Counted from the first letter of the stretch, positions 36,952 through 48,685 are shown. The stretch: DNA of 64,000 nt from Natrinema sp. HArc-T2 (GCF_041821085.1 NZ_JBGUAZ010000002.1:558001-622000); one strand, 5' to 3'. A program made the numbers and translations. The notes: generated by a model from the sequence alone, not told the origin.

Positions 36952-38628
36952 TTACATCATGCCGCCCATGCCACCGCCCATACCGCCCATGCCGCCCATG
37001 CCACCGCCGCCCGGCGGCATCTCGTCTTCCTCATCGTCGTCGTGGGAGACGGCGAGGTCGCCAGCGGCGATGACGTCGTCGATGCGCAACAGCATAACGG
37101 CCGCTTCGGTGGCGGATTCGATGGCCTGGGTCTTCACGCGCAGCGGCTCGTAGACGCCTTCGGCGTCCATGTCGATGGTGTCGCCGGTGTAGGCGTCGAG
37201 GCCGGCACCGGTGTCGCCACCGTCGTGGGCGCTACGGAGTTCGACCAGCGAGTCGATGGGGTCGAGCCCGGCGTTCTCGGCCAGCGTGCGTGGGATGACC
37301 TCGAGCGCGTCCGCGAAGGCTTCGACAGCGAGCTGCTCGCGGCCGCCGACGGAGTCGGCGTAGTCACGCAGGGCGAGCGAGAGGTCGATCTCGGGTGCGC
37401 CGCCGCCGGCGAGGACTTTGCCGTCCTCGATGGTGGTGCGCACGACACCGAGGGAGTCCTCGATGGCGCGGTCGATCTCGTCGATGACGTGCTCGGTGCC
37501 ACCGCGGAGGATGAGGGTGACAGCCTGGGCATCGTCGACATCCTCGACGAAGATGCGCTGGTCGCCAGCGATCTCCTTCTGGGCGACGCTGCCAGCGACG
37601 CCGAGGTCCTCGGCGGTCAGGTCGTCGACGCTCGAGACGGGCGTGGCGCCGGTCGCGCGGGCGAGCTGGCTCTGGTCGCTGGACTTGACGCGGCGGACGG
37701 CGATGATGTCCTCCTGTGCGAGGTAGTGCTGGGCCATGTCGTCGATGCCGCCGTCGACGAAGACGACGTCGGCACCGGCGTCGGCGACCTGCTCGGCCAT
37801 CTCGCGGAGCTGCTGTTCTTCCTGCTCGAGGAACTGCTCGAGCTGGTCGGGGTCGGTGACGTTGACTTCGGCGTCGATCTCGGTCTCCTTGATCTCGAGG
37901 TCGCCGTTGACGATCGCCACGTTGGCGTCCTCGGCGAAGTACGGCATGTTCTCGGAGACGCGCTCCTTGTCGACGATGACACCCTCGACGAGCTCGGAGT
38001 TCTCGATCGAGCCGCCGACGACCTTCTCGACTTTGATGTTGTCCGTGTCGACGCCATCGTCGTCAGCGACCGCGCGAACGGCCTCGACGACGAGTTCCGA
38101 GAGGAGGTCTTTGGCGCTTTCGGCACCTTTGCCGGTCATCGCCGTCGCGGCGATCTGCTCGAGCACGTCGGTGTCGTCCTCGTCGACGTCGATGGCGATC
38201 TCTTCGAGCGCGTCGATCGCTTCCTCGGCGGCCTCTCGATACCCCTGTGCGAGGGTGGTCGCGTGAATGTCCTGGTCGAGGAGGTCCTCGGCCTGACTGA
38301 GGAGCTCGCCGGAGATGACGACGGCACTCGTCGTGCCGTCACCGACCTCTTCTTCCTGTGTCTCGGCGACTTCGACGATCATGTCGGCTGCGGGGTGGTC
38401 GATCTCCATCTCCGAGAGCAGGGTGACACCGTCGTTCGTGACGATGACGTTCCCCGAGGAGTCGACGAGCATCTTGTCCATCCCCTTCGGGCCGAGCGTC
38501 GTCCGAACCGATTCGGCGACCGCTTTCCCGGCCTGTACGTTCATGGACTGTGCGTCCTCTCCGGAGGTGCGCTGGCTGTCCTCCGAGAGTACGATAAGGG
38601 GCTGGTTGCCCATCTGCTGTTGAGCCAT
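36952..38628 (-). CDS. Thermosome subunit (group II chaperonin)
   Basis: 558 residues from ATG 38628 ([20 protein letters not shown]); the open frame to 38691 is not coding. ATP-driven double-ring folding chamber. Family motifs: [53 protein letters not shown] at about 94-104, the apical domain with [13 protein letters not shown], and [17 protein letters not shown] near the C-terminus. The tail is the Gly-Met repeat ([19 protein letters not shown]) that lies inside the cavity. The minus-strand promoter is TATA-like GTTATATAG at about 38655-38664. From memory the order thermosome-KH-RIO1 matches cct1 and neighbours in Haloferax volcanii. Confidence 0.97.
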   Translation of the reverse strand: MAQQQMGNQPLIVLSEDSQRTSGEDAQSMNVQAGKAVAESVRTTLGPKGMDKMLVDSSGNVIVTNDGVTLLSEMEIDHPAADMIVEVAETQEEEVGDGTTSAVVISGELLSQAEDLLDQDIHATTLAQGYREAAEEAIDALEEIAIDVDEDDTDVLEQIAATAMTGKGAESAKDLLSELVVEAVRAVADDDGVDTDNIKVEKVVGGSIENSELVEGVIVDKERVSENMPYFAEDANVAIVNGDLEIKETEIDAEVNVTDPDQLEQFLEQEEQQLREMAEQVADAGADVVFVDGGIDDMAQHYLAQEDIIAVRRVKSSDQSQLARATGATPVSSVDDLTAEDLGVAGSVAQKEIAGDQRIFVEDVDDAQAVTLILRGGTEHVIDEIDRAIEDSLGVVRTTIEDGKVLAGGGAPEIDLSLALRDYADSVGGREQLAVEAFADALEVIPRTLAENAGLDPIDSLVELRSAHDGGDTGAGLDAYTGDTIDMDAEGVYEPLRVKTQAIESATEAAVMLLRIDDVIAAGDLAVSHDDDEEDEMPPGGGGMGGMGGMGGGMGGMM

Positions 38629-38654
38629 AGTCACCCGAAGGATTGATTGTGATT

Positions 38655-38664
38655 CTATATAACT
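38655..38664 (-). promoter_or_regulatory. TATA box of the thermosome gene
   Basis: Minus strand AGTTATATAG, preceded by the purine-rich CAGCAAAAG that could serve as BRE. It lies 27-36 nt before ATG 38628, predicting a start site within a few nucleotides of the codon and a leaderless message. The remainder of the 267-bp gap to the KH-protein gene contains no gene that I can support. Confidence 0.55.
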
Positions 38665-38895
38665 CTTTTGCTGCCGGTCGAATGGGAACACTCGATCGCC
38701 CCCTCGTCTGCCGGTTTCGGATTCCTATGTATCGGGTATTTATACCGCTAATTCTCGAGAACGTACGATTGGTTGACGCGCCGGCAGCGACTCGCGTGGC
38801 GGGAGACAAAATCAGGCGGACCGGCAGCGCTCATGCGGTTCGAATCCCATCTCGTGTTCCGTTACAAATCGGAAACGGAGGGCGAGCAGGAGAAC

Positions 38896-39453
38896 TTAGG
38901 ACTGGCCGCCGGGGAACCGGTGGTACTCCAGCCCCTGGTGTTTCATCTCGTTGTGTTTCTCCTCGAGGAAGGAGTAGACCGCACCGTGGGGGGCCCCATC
39001 CAGCAGCATTTCGGCGGCGCTGCGGACGGCGTCGACCTCCTGTGGTGCGCCGATGACGCCGAGCGTCGAGCCGTAGATGACGACGTCGGCACCAGTGAGT
39101 TCTTCCATCAGTTCGCGGGTCCGACCACCTTCGCCGATGAGTCGGCCCTTCTTGCGTTTCATGTCGTTTTTGTTGCGTGCGGCGGCGTCGATGTCGACGA
39201 CGTCGAACAACATCATGTCGTCCTCGAGCAGTCGCAGGGCGTCCTCGGGAGCGAAGCCGCGACCGATGGCGCGGACGATCTCGGGACCTTTGAGTCCGAG
39301 CACGGGATCGCCGACGGCTTCGACGGCGACGGAGCCGTTCTCCGAGTCGATGTCGAGTCGCACTTCGGCTTCCGCCTCGATCTCGCGCATCGTCTCGCCT
39401 CCTTCGCCAATAAGAACGCCGATGCGGTCCTGCGGAATCTTCACGTGCTGCAT
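38896..39453 (-). CDS. KH-domain RNA-binding protein (Dim2/Pno1-like)
   Basis: 185 residues from ATG 39453 (MQHVKIPQDRIGVLIGEGGE); the in-frame extension to 39501 is not needed. Two KH domains: the first has the GxxG loop as LIGEGGET, followed by LDIDSENGSVAVEA; the second has KGRLIGEGGRTRELMEELTG and YGSTLGVIGAPQEVDAVRSA. This two-KH arrangement is that of archaeal Dim2/Pno1 homologues, which bind the 3' end of 16S rRNA during small-subunit maturation and partner with RIO kinases. RIO1 lies directly upstream on the same strand, consistent with a ribosome-assembly operon. Confidence 0.93.
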   Translation of the reverse strand: MQHVKIPQDRIGVLIGEGGETMREIEAEAEVRLDIDSENGSVAVEAVGDPVLGLKGPEIVRAIGRGFAPEDALRLLEDDMMLFDVVDIDAAARNKNDMKRKKGRLIGEGGRTRELMEELTGADVVIYGSTLGVIGAPQEVDAVRSAAEMLLDGAPHGAVYSFLEEKHNEMKHQGLEYHRFPGGQS

Positions 39454-39605
39454 ACAGTCCGTTACTGGCTGGGTGAGGTTAAGACCTTGGTCCGGCCCCA
39501 CTGAATGCGTGTGTTGAACCCACGCATTCGGCTGTTTGGGACGACAGCTATGTTTCGTACTCCGGGCGTCCTGTCGGATCTGTCTCTGTTACCGAGCTGC
39601 AGCGA

Positions 39606-40481
39606 TCAGTCTCGAGACGGGTCCGGCTCCGGGCTCGTGACGAACTCGAGGAGGTCGTCTTCGGTCACGTCCAGTCCCTGTCGGGAGAAAAACGAGGCGA
39701 CGTTTCGGCAATCGCGTTCCAAAAAGTCGCGACTGTTGGGGTGGTGGACGGTGACGGCCTGCCCGAGGTCGATGAGCACGAGTTGGCCCTCAGTCTCGTC
39801 GAAAACGACGTTGTACTCGCTCAAGTCGCCGTGGATCAGTCCAGCCGAGTAGAGCCGGCGCATGTACTCGCGCATGACCTCGTAAGCGGTCTGGGGGTTC
39901 TCGATGTGGACCTCGCCGAGGCGTTTCGCGCGACCGTCCTCGGTGCCGATGTACTCCATGACTAAGACGTTGCGCTCGGTCGCGATCGGTTCGGGCACCC
40001 GCACCCCGGCTGCTTTCGCTCGCCGGAGGTTCGCCAGTTCCTTTTTCGTCCACGCGAGGACGACGTCTTTCTTCTGACCGCCCAGTCCTTCGAAGCGGGG
40101 ATCGCCCTCTAAGTAGTCGCGCATCTGCCGGAAGTTCGAAGCGTTGATCCGGTAGATCTTGACCGCGACTTCGCGATCGTCACCCAATGCGTGATAGACG
40201 TTCGCCTCCTTGCCCGTCGAGAGCGGCCCGCCGAAGGCCTCGACGTAGCCGTCTTGGACCAGTTTGTACAGTGCTGCGAACGTCGCATCGTCGAACACAG
40301 ATTGCTCGACTTTGAACTGGTCGGCGTCTTTGATTCGCTCCTCGAACTGTTCGAACTCCCGGTCGCGCTTGCGGGCGATCCGATCCGCTTCGGTATCTGA
40401 GACGTCGATCTCTTCCCACTCGTCGCCCGGGCTGTCGACCTCTTCGAGATCGACCAGTCCGAATTCCGTTCCCTGTCCCAT
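39606..40481 (-). CDS. RIO1-type serine/threonine protein kinase
   Basis: 291 residues; atypical kinase/ATPase of late small-subunit ribosome assembly. Glycine-loop motif GPLSTGKEANVYHAL is the RIO1 signature. The ATP lysine is in EVAVKIYRI. The catalytic loop is LIHGDLSEYNVVF (D-x-x-x-x-N) and the metal-binding loop LVLIDLGQAV. An N-terminal acidic helix region (about 1-75) precedes the fold, and NVASFFSRQGLDVTEDDLLE closes it. Minus-strand TATA-like AGTATTTACCC around 40508-40518 predicts a near-leaderless mRNA. aIF1A, which I remember as the upstream neighbour in Haloferax volcanii, is not here; repeat copy C lies upstream instead. Confidence 0.95.
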   Translation of the reverse strand: MGQGTEFGLVDLEEVDSPGDEWEEIDVSDTEADRIARKRDREFEQFEERIKDADQFKVEQSVFDDATFAALYKLVQDGYVEAFGGPLSTGKEANVYHALGDDREVAVKIYRINASNFRQMRDYLEGDPRFEGLGGQKKDVVLAWTKKELANLRRAKAAGVRVPEPIATERNVLVMEYIGTEDGRAKRLGEVHIENPQTAYEVMREYMRRLYSAGLIHGDLSEYNVVFDETEGQLVLIDLGQAVTVHHPNSRDFLERDCRNVASFFSRQGLDVTEDDLLEFVTSPEPDPSRD

Positions 40482-40554
40482 CTATTCGGCTCTACGGGTC
40501 GAGCGTGGGTAAATACTGGGACTCGTTCGAAGACCCCGCTGGCGTCGACGACAG

Positions 40555-40640
40555 TCATACGGACGCCTGTCAGTCAGTGCTGGCGCGACCGCGAGTCTCC
40601 CTGCGGTCGCGCCGATAACTCGTGACAGCAGATCGTATCA
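40555..40640 (+). repeat. Structured intergenic repeat, copy C
   Basis: Third copy of the element found at 18632 and 21097. It begins TCATACGGACGCCTGTCAGT and ends TGACAGCAGATCGTATCA. The outer arms are like copies A and B, but the inner stem has a different sequence and is longer: GGCGCGACCGC (40582-40592) with GCGGTCGCGCC (40603-40613), 11 bp perfect. It lies between the divergent RIO1 and ferredoxin genes. Confidence 0.75.
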
Positions 40641-40728
40641 GGCGACCCCCAGGCACACTTTTTGCGACGTCGGTGGTAGCATCGACTGTGAGTAACTCGA
40701 CCGAACGCCGCCCTGCGGGGATCGAGCG

Positions 40729-41106
40729 ATGACGAGCCACGACATAACCCTCGAGCGGCTCGACGGCCCGAACCGGACGATCGAGGTTGCCGACGACGAG
40801 ACGGTCCTCGAGGCGGCCCAGCGGGCGGGCGTCCGGCTGCCGTACGACTGCCGGAAGGGGACCTGCATCACCTGCGTCGGCCGGCTGCTCGCGCTTGAGG
40901 ACGGAGTGTCCGAATCCGACGCGAGCGGAGCGGAGCAGCCACGCGACACCGACGCGTTCACCTATCGGCGTCCCCCGGCGGCGCTGACCGACCGCGAGCG
41001 GACCGACGGCTACGTCCTGTTGTGTATCGCGTCCCCGCGAACCGACTGCCGCATCGAGGTCGGCCCGAGGGTACGTGCCGAAGTCGGCGACAGCCCCTGG
41101 TCGTAG
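40729..41106 (+). CDS. Plant-type [2Fe-2S] ferredoxin (first of pair)
   Basis: 125 residues. The cluster motif is YDCRKGTCITC (C-x4-C-x2-C) with the fourth cysteine in YVLLCIASPRTDC. The beta-grasp fold is seen in ITLERLDGPNRTIEVADDET and VLEAAQRAGVRLPY. An insertion between the third and fourth ligands (AFTYRRPPAALTDRERTDGY) is shared with the ferredoxin at 42582 and differs from photosynthetic-type ferredoxins. Together the two ferredoxins flank the methanethiol-oxidase-like gene. The abundant haloarchaeal ferredoxin has a different N-terminal extension, so this is a specialised paralogue. Electron partner unknown. Confidence 0.92.
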   Translation: MTSHDITLERLDGPNRTIEVADDETVLEAAQRAGVRLPYDCRKGTCITCVGRLLALEDGVSESDASGAEQPRDTDAFTYRRPPAALTDRERTDGYVLLCIASPRTDCRIEVGPRVRAEVGDSPWS

Positions 41107-41172
41107 CTTCTGTACCTTCCCGTCACGTCCCCTCGGGTCAGATTTATACCCGTGTTTGTGGTTGGCGACGCC

Positions 41173-42573
41173 ATGAGTGATAGTCCCACGCAAGGAAGCG
41201 CACAACCGGAGCACGACCACGAGCACCACCACAACCACGAGGGACCTGGGTACGCGACGCCACAGGCCGCGATCGAGGAGGGCGGTCGGGAGAAGCTGGC
41301 CTACGTGATGAGCCTCTACGTCGGCACTGACGTCGACGCGCCGGACTTCGTGGCAGTCGTCGACCTCGATCCCGAGTCGGACACGTACTGTGAAATCGTC
41401 GACCGCATCGAGATGCCAAACCGCGGTGACGAACTCCACCACTTCGGGTGGAACGCCTGCTCGTCGTCGTGTCACATGGAGGGCCTCGAGCGCCAACACC
41501 TGATCGTCCCCGGTCAGCGTTCCTCGCGGCTCCACGTGATCGACGCGGCGGACCGGCGCAATCCCGAACTGGTCGAGGTGATCGAACCCGAGGAGGTCTT
41601 CGAGTACGATCTCTCGGCCCCGCACACAGTTCATTGCGTTCCGGACGGACAGATTCTGATCAGCATGCTCGGCGACGCCGACCTTCCCGGCGGCTTCCTC
41701 GAGTTGAACGAGGACTTCGAGATCGAGGGCCGGTGGGAGCCTCCGGGCGAGATCGAGATGAACTACGACTACTGGTATCAGCCCCGCCAGAACGTGATGG
41801 TCTCGACTGAGTGGGCCGCGCCGAAGACCTACTATCCGGCCTTCGACTTAGAGGACGTCGAGGAGGGCAAGTACGGCCAGAAGATCCACTTCTGGGACTG
41901 GGAGGATGGCACCGTCGAACAGACGATCGACCTCGGCGAGGAAGGCCAGATTCCACTCGAGGTACGATTCCTCCATACGCCCGAATCGACGCACGGCTTC
42001 GTCGGGACTGCACTCTCGTCGAACATGTTTCACTTCTGGCGCGACGAGGAGGCTGGCGAGTACCGCGCCGAGAAGGCGATCGACTTCGAGGCCCGCGAGC
42101 ATCCCGACTGGGATATGCCCGTTCCCGGCCTGACGACGGACATCCTGATCTCGCTGGACGATCGCTACCTGTTCGGCTCGAACTGGCTCCACGGCGAGGT
42201 CTGGATGTACGACATCTCGGACCCGTCGAACCCACGACGGGCCGACTCGTTGTCGGTCGGCGGCACCTTCGGCGACGTCCGGGAAGTCCAGGGACGGGAA
42301 ATCGTCGCTGGTCCGCAGATGCTGCAACTCTCGCTGGACGGCGAGCGACTCTACTGGACCACCTCGCTGTTCTCCTCGTGGGACGACCAGTTCTACCCCG
42401 AGGAGGCCGAACGTGGCTCGGTAATGTTGAAAGCCGATGTCGATCCCCGAACGGGCACCCTCGAGCTCGACGAAGACTTCCTCGTCGACTGGGGCGAATG
42501 CCCGGCGGGTCCAGCCCGCGCCCACGAGATCCGCTGGCCCGACGGCGACTGCACGAGCGACGTCTGGCAGTGA
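41173..42573 (+). CDS. Selenium-binding protein/methanethiol oxidase family (SBP56)
   Basis: 466 residues from ATG 41173 (MSDSPTQGSAQPEHDHEHHH); the frame is open to 41152. Bacterial and human members oxidise methanethiol to formaldehyde, H2S and H2O2 using copper. Landmarks are HHFGWNACSSSCH with C96 and C100 (the family cysteine), LIVPGQRSSRLHVID, PHTVHCVPDGQILISMLGD, RFLHTPESTHGFVGTALSSN, and SWDDQFYPE near the end, all part of a seven-bladed propeller. A His-rich N-terminal stretch (residues 14-23) is a likely metal-loading site. The two flanking ferredoxins suggest that here electrons may be passed on rather than only to O2; that is inference. The stop overlaps a possible GTG start of the second ferredoxin. 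Confidence 0.9.
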   Translation: MSDSPTQGSAQPEHDHEHHHNHEGPGYATPQAAIEEGGREKLAYVMSLYVGTDVDAPDFVAVVDLDPESDTYCEIVDRIEMPNRGDELHHFGWNACSSSCHMEGLERQHLIVPGQRSSRLHVIDAADRRNPELVEVIEPEEVFEYDLSAPHTVHCVPDGQILISMLGDADLPGGFLELNEDFEIEGRWEPPGEIEMNYDYWYQPRQNVMVSTEWAAPKTYYPAFDLEDVEEGKYGQKIHFWDWEDGTVEQTIDLGEEGQIPLEVRFLHTPESTHGFVGTALSSNMFHFWRDEEAGEYRAEKAIDFEAREHPDWDMPVPGLTTDILISLDDRYLFGSNWLHGEVWMYDISDPSNPRRADSLSVGGTFGDVREVQGREIVAGPQMLQLSLDGERLYWTTSLFSSWDDQFYPEEAERGSVMLKADVDPRTGTLELDEDFLVDWGECPAGPARAHEIRWPDGDCTSDVWQ

Positions 42574-42581
42574 CCGGGCCG

Positions 42582-45171
<2,590 letters not shown>

Positions 45172-45219
45172 CCGTTCGGGAACCCGTTTCTCGAGGTCAG
45201 CGAACCGAGGCGGTGTCGG

Positions 45220-45366
45220 TTACTCGACCCGAACGAGTCGCTCGTTCCAACACTCCTGACAGGTCGTGTCGTTGGTCTCGTACGTACAGCCGCAGTTCGT
45301 ACACCGGTAGATCTCCGCCGGGGTCGTCCGAAACAGCCGTCTTAGGTGCGTTACCAGGAAACTCAT
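45220..45366 (-). CDS. Zinc-ribbon microprotein (48 aa)
   Basis: Short gene read on the minus strand from ATG 45366 to TAA 45220-45222. The product begins MSFLVTHLRRLFRTTPAEIY and contains two C-x2-C knuckles: YRCTNCGCTYE and TTCQECWNERLV. The sequence is acidic in the tail and fits a haloarchaeal rubredoxin-like or zinc-ribbon microprotein. The same plan recurs at 51921. Its neighbours, ligA (convergent) and a 2-TM protein, give no functional hint. Such tiny zinc proteins are numerous in haloarchaea and mostly uncharacterised. Confidence 0.75.
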   Translation of the reverse strand: MSFLVTHLRRLFRTTPAEIYRCTNCGCTYETNDTTCQECWNERLVRVE

Positions 45367-45513
45367 GTCGGCCAGTAGTGTGTCAGCTACGAGTTCGAGC
45401 AGTCAGCGATCCATTATAAGTTTCGTGGTTGTTACGATTCGACTGACACGAACTCGAACCACTGCTTCGGCGCGCACACGACTGGGTTCGGACCGGATCG
45501 CCACCATCGGGAG

Positions 45514-45702
45514 TCATCCACGACGGACGACGAACACGAAGACTGCGATCACCGCAGCGATCACGCCGACGATCGTCGGGACGAGCTGTCCCGATCCCCA
45601 CTCCCACCCGAGAAACTGCGTGCCGACGAACGCGACGAGCGCGAAGACGATACCGATCGCTGTGATGACCGGCGACGACTTCCATCCGAACGATCGTGCC
45701 AT
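45514..45702 (-). CDS. Small 2-TM membrane protein
   Basis: 62 residues from ATG 45702 (MARSFGWKSSPVITAIGIVF); the frame is open to 45726. Two hydrophobic helices: about 11-31 (PVITAIGIVFALVAFVGTQF) and 39-58 (QLVPTIVGVIAAVIAVFVFV), joined by LGWEWGSG, and ending in VRRG. No known function. It precedes the ArsA-like gene's 3' end on the same strand by about 58 nt. Confidence 0.7.
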   Translation of the reverse strand: MARSFGWKSSPVITAIGIVFALVAFVGTQFLGWEWGSGQLVPTIVGVIAAVIAVFVFVVRRG

Positions 45703-45760
45703 AGTTGAATGTGAACGCACCGACACATTAGTGTCCGGGTCGAACCTGTCGGACGGTCGC

Positions 45761-46732
45761 TCAGCTCGGTAATCGTTCGGCGATAACCGACAGCGACTCC
45801 GGACCCTGTGCCTCCCCTTCGAGATCCGGCAGCGTCACGACCTCGAGCTCGGGGAACGTCTCGTGAATCTCGGCGAGGCGCTCCTCGTGGCGCGCCTGTC
45901 GGGACTGACAGCGCGGACAGCCCTCGTGTGGGTCCTCGAGCACTCGATTGACGATCACGCGCTCGACAGGTACGTCAGCCTCGCGCAGTCGCGTGACGAG
46001 TCGTTCGGATTCCGCGATGGCCATCGCCTCCGGGATGAGCACCACGCGAAACTCGGTACGTGCTGGATCGACCAGTACGTCACGAGCACGCTCGAGGCGG
46101 GCCTGAAACGACTCGAGACTCTCGTCATCGCCGTCGGTCCCAAACATCGACAGCGGCCCGAACATCGCCGTGCGGGCAGCCGAGCCGATCCGGCGAGCCT
46201 GCCCGCGTAGCGACTGGGCCGTCTCGAGCGCACGCCCCATGACGCCGGGCATGTCGAACAGCCGGAGGGTGTGCCCCGTCGGCGCGGTATCGAGGACGAC
46301 GACGTCCCACTCGCCGGAGTCGACGTACTCGACCAGCAAGTCGAGCGCTGCGATTTCGTCGCTGCCGGCCGGCATGCCCCCGGAAAAGAGCTGTTCGATC
46401 TCCGCATCCGAGAGACTGATCCCGGCGCTGCGCAGATCGGCTGCCAGCGCACGTGCCATTTTTTCGTATCGTTCCTGTTGCGTTTCAGGGTCGATCTCGA
46501 CGGCCCACAGTTCAGCTGCGTGGTTCGTCTCTGGCTCGAGCGCTCCAGCGAGCTTGAGTTCGGTCGGCTCCGGTCCGATGTCGGCTTCGATGGAGTCGGA
46601 TAGCGAGTGGGCGGGATCGGTCGAGACGACGAGTGTTCGCTTGCCTGCAGCGGCCAGCGAGAGCCCAGTCGCCGCCGCACAGGTCGTCTTCCCAACGCCA
46701 CCCTTGCCGCCGTAGCAGATGCAGTCAGTCAC
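45761..46732 (-). CDS. ArsA/Get3-family ATPase
   Basis: About 323 residues from GTG 46732 (VTDCICYGGKGGVGKTTCAA); an in-frame GTG at 46747 is also possible. Single-domain deviant Walker-A ATPase of the SIMIBI class. Motifs: GGKGGVGKTT, STDPAHSLSDS (switch I), DVVVLDTAPTGHTLRLF (switch II/A-loop), and a C-x2-C pair in EGCPRCQSRQARHEER that in Get3 binds zinc at the dimer interface. Eukaryotic homologues target tail-anchored membrane proteins, bacterial ones extrude arsenite; no arsenic genes are nearby, so the Get3-like reading is preferred. It lies next to an ABC-2 transporter operon on the same strand. Confidence 0.92.
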   Translation of the reverse strand: MTDCICYGGKGGVGKTTCAAATGLSLAAAGKRTLVVSTDPAHSLSDSIEADIGPEPTELKLAGALEPETNHAAELWAVEIDPETQQERYEKMARALAADLRSAGISLSDAEIEQLFSGGMPAGSDEIAALDLLVEYVDSGEWDVVVLDTAPTGHTLRLFDMPGVMGRALETAQSLRGQARRIGSAARTAMFGPLSMFGTDGDDESLESFQARLERARDVLVDPARTEFRVVLIPEAMAIAESERLVTRLREADVPVERVIVNRVLEDPHEGCPRCQSRQARHEERLAEIHETFPELEVVTLPDLEGEAQGPESLSVIAERLPS

Positions 46733-46808
46733 GGCCACGGATACCACGATCGATGATATAAACGGTCTCCCGAAAACAGATGCTGCCGTTTCGATCGGGG
46801 CCGAGCGG

Positions 46809-47756
46809 TTAGATGTCGACCCGATCGAACCGATAGAGTGCGACGGCCAGCGGGATGGCGATCCAGAACAGCAGGATCAGGAGGGAGAACCAGTCTTCCA
46901 GATAGAACGGCAGTCCATCGGGGAACGCAGCCGTCGGGAACCGTGTCCCGATCCGGTCACTGGAGAGGGCGCTAAACAGCGTGATCGTGTTCTGATAGGC
47001 GTTCCCCGGATCGATCATGTCGATAAACAGCGCCCAGTCGGGAAGTCGGGTCGTCTCGATCTGTTGGCCGGTGAAGTTCGTCGTCGTGTAGGTGACGCCC
47101 TCGATGAAGCCACGTTGCATCAGGAGGCCGAGTGCCGTTCGGATCGAGTTCCAGACGATGTAGAACAGGACGAAGATGCCAAACATCGCCGCGCCGGCCA
47201 TCGTCGTCGACCGGGTCAGCGACGACAGCGAGACGGCGAGACTCATGTACGCGAGCCCGTAGACGATCGTCATCGCGAGGAAGGCGATGTACGCGGGGAA
47301 GGAAAACTCCGAGACCGCGAACACGACGGCGACCATCGCGATAAGGAAGCCGATGAGCAACGAGAGCGAGAGCACGGCCGTCCGACCGAGCAGCTTGCCC
47401 AGCAGCACGTCTTTCCGAGAGTGAGGCAGCGACAGTAAGATCTTGATGCTACCCGCTTCGCGCTCGCCGGCGATGGCCTTCCAGCCGAGGAGCAGCGCGA
47501 TCAGTGGGATGATCAGCTTACAGACTTGACTGACGAGGGCGATGAAGCTGATCGTCGTAAAGTTGTCCGGATTCGCCCACGAGATGAATCCGGCCAAAGC
47601 AGCCATCAGCGTAAAGAAGAACGCGCTCAGGCCCCAGAACAGCCACGAGCGAACTGCATCCTGAAAGTCCTTCTTCGCGATCGTGCGGACGCTCTCTGTG
47701 TCGATCGAACTCGCGGGCGACCCGCTCGAGCCTGCCGTCGTGGTTTCGGTACTCAT
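46809..47756 (-). CDS. ABC-2 type transporter permease
   Basis: 315 residues with about six membrane spans: about 39-60 (WLFWGLSAFFFTLMAALAGF), 70-92 (ISFIALVSQVCKLIIPLIAL), 122-147, 150-172, 178-203 and 290-308 (FSLLILLFWIAIPLAVALYR). The cytoplasmic segment ERE-A-G-S-I-K-I-L-L-S-L-P-H-S-R-K is the coupling region with the ATPase and is typical of ABC-2 exporters such as NosY-like proteins. Its ATG overlaps the stop of the ATPase gene (47753-47756), so both are one operon. Substrate unknown. Confidence 0.9.
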   Translation of the reverse strand: MSTETTTAGSSGSPASSIDTESVRTIAKKDFQDAVRSWLFWGLSAFFFTLMAALAGFISWANPDNFTTISFIALVSQVCKLIIPLIALLLGWKAIAGEREAGSIKILLSLPHSRKDVLLGKLLGRTAVLSLSLLIGFLIAMVAVVFAVSEFSFPAYIAFLAMTIVYGLAYMSLAVSLSSLTRSTTMAGAAMFGIFVLFYIVWNSIRTALGLLMQRGFIEGVTYTTTNFTGQQIETTRLPDWALFIDMIDPGNAYQNTITLFSALSSDRIGTRFPTAAFPDGLPFYLEDWFSLLILLFWIAIPLAVALYRFDRVDI

Positions 47757-48685
47757 CGCGCGTGCACCTCCGTCTCCGCGCCGGTCGTATACGACTGGAA
47801 GACGTCCTCGAGCGAGGCTTCGGTCGTTTCGAAGTCACGGACCTCGATGCCGCGGTCCTCGAGCGCCGAGAGGACGGTCGTCTTCGAGCCGTCGACGGTG
47901 ACGACGATCGTCGGCGGCGTGTGGTCGTCGACGGTGGCGTCGGCCACGTCGGGCAGCGAGCGAACTGCCTGCAGGGCGTCGTCGTCGATCCGGTCGACAG
48001 TAACCTGCAGCGTCGTGCCGTTCCCGAGGGAGTCACGCAGCCCCTCGACGGAGTCGACGGCGACCATCTGGCCATCACGCAGAATGCCGACCCGGTCACA
48101 GACCGCCTCGACCTGTTCCATGCTGTGACTCGAGAAGAAGACGGTCGCGCCGCGTTCGTTCTCCTTACGGACGATCTCGCGCATTTCGAGGGCCCCGTTC
48201 GGGTCGAGGCCGGTGGAAGGCTCGTCTAGAATCAGCAAGTCGGGCTCGCCGACCAGCGCCATCGCGAGCATGAGCCGCTGGGCCATCCCTTTCGAGTAGC
48301 CACCGGCCTTCCGATCGATCGCGTCGACCAGTCCGACGCGCTCGAGCAGCGCTTCGGGGTCGTCGGCGGCGTCTTTCGAGTCGATGACGAACTCGAGGTG
48401 CTGGCGGGCGGTCAGGCGATCGTACAACTCGACGCCTTCGGGGAGCACGCCGGTTCGCTGGCGGATCTCCCGGCTCTGTCGCTGGGCGTCCATTCCGAGG
48501 ACGCTGGCCGAGCCCGACGTCGGGCGAACGAAATCGAGGAGGACGTTGATCGTCGTCGACTTGCCGGCGCCGTTTGGCCCGAGAAAGCCGAACACCTCGC
48601 CGTCCTCGACCTGGAAGGAGAGCGCTTCGAGTGCGACGGTCTGACCGAACCGCTTGGTCAGCTCGTCGACTGTGATAGCGGGCAT
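47753..48685 (-). CDS. ABC-2 type transporter ATP-binding protein
   Basis: 310 residues from ATG 48685 (MPAITVDELTKRFGQTVALE). The frame remains open to 49126, but that part covers the tandem duplication and the small upstream gene and is not coding. Walker A GFLGPNGAGKSTTINVLL, Q-loop region RTGVLPEGVELYDRLTARQH, signature YSKGMAQRLMLAMALVGEPD, Walker B LLILDEPSTGLDPNGALEM, H-loop FFSSHSMEQVEAVCDRVGIL. A C-terminal regulatory domain of about 90 residues follows. First gene of a two-gene exporter operon with the permease. Upstream lies a 78/79-bp tandem duplication holding two copies of its putative promoter. Confidence 0.93.
   Translation of the reverse strand: MPAITVDELTKRFGQTVALEALSFQVEDGEVFGFLGPNGAGKSTTINVLLDFVRPTSGSASVLGMDAQRQSREIRQRTGVLPEGVELYDRLTARQHLEFVIDSKDAADDPEALLERVGLVDAIDRKAGGYSKGMAQRLMLAMALVGEPDLLILDEPSTGLDPNGALEMREIVRKENERGATVFFSSHSMEQVEAVCDRVGILRDGQMVAVDSVEGLRDSLGNGTTLQVTVDRIDDDALQAVRSLPDVADATVDDHTPPTIVVTVDGSKTTVLSALEDRGIEVRDFETTEASLEDVFQSYTTGAETEVHAR

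Noticed and set aside
37042-38646. 534-codon open frame on the plus strand opposite the thermosome
   Set aside because: Antisense shadow of a highly biased coding sequence; composition (Asp/Val/Gly-rich without domain signatures) and overlap with a certain gene argue against it.
38832-38848. GGTTCGAATCCC resembling a tRNA T-arm
   Set aside because: The flanking bases do not form a 5-bp T-stem and no acceptor, D or anticodon arms can be drawn around it. Not a tRNA.
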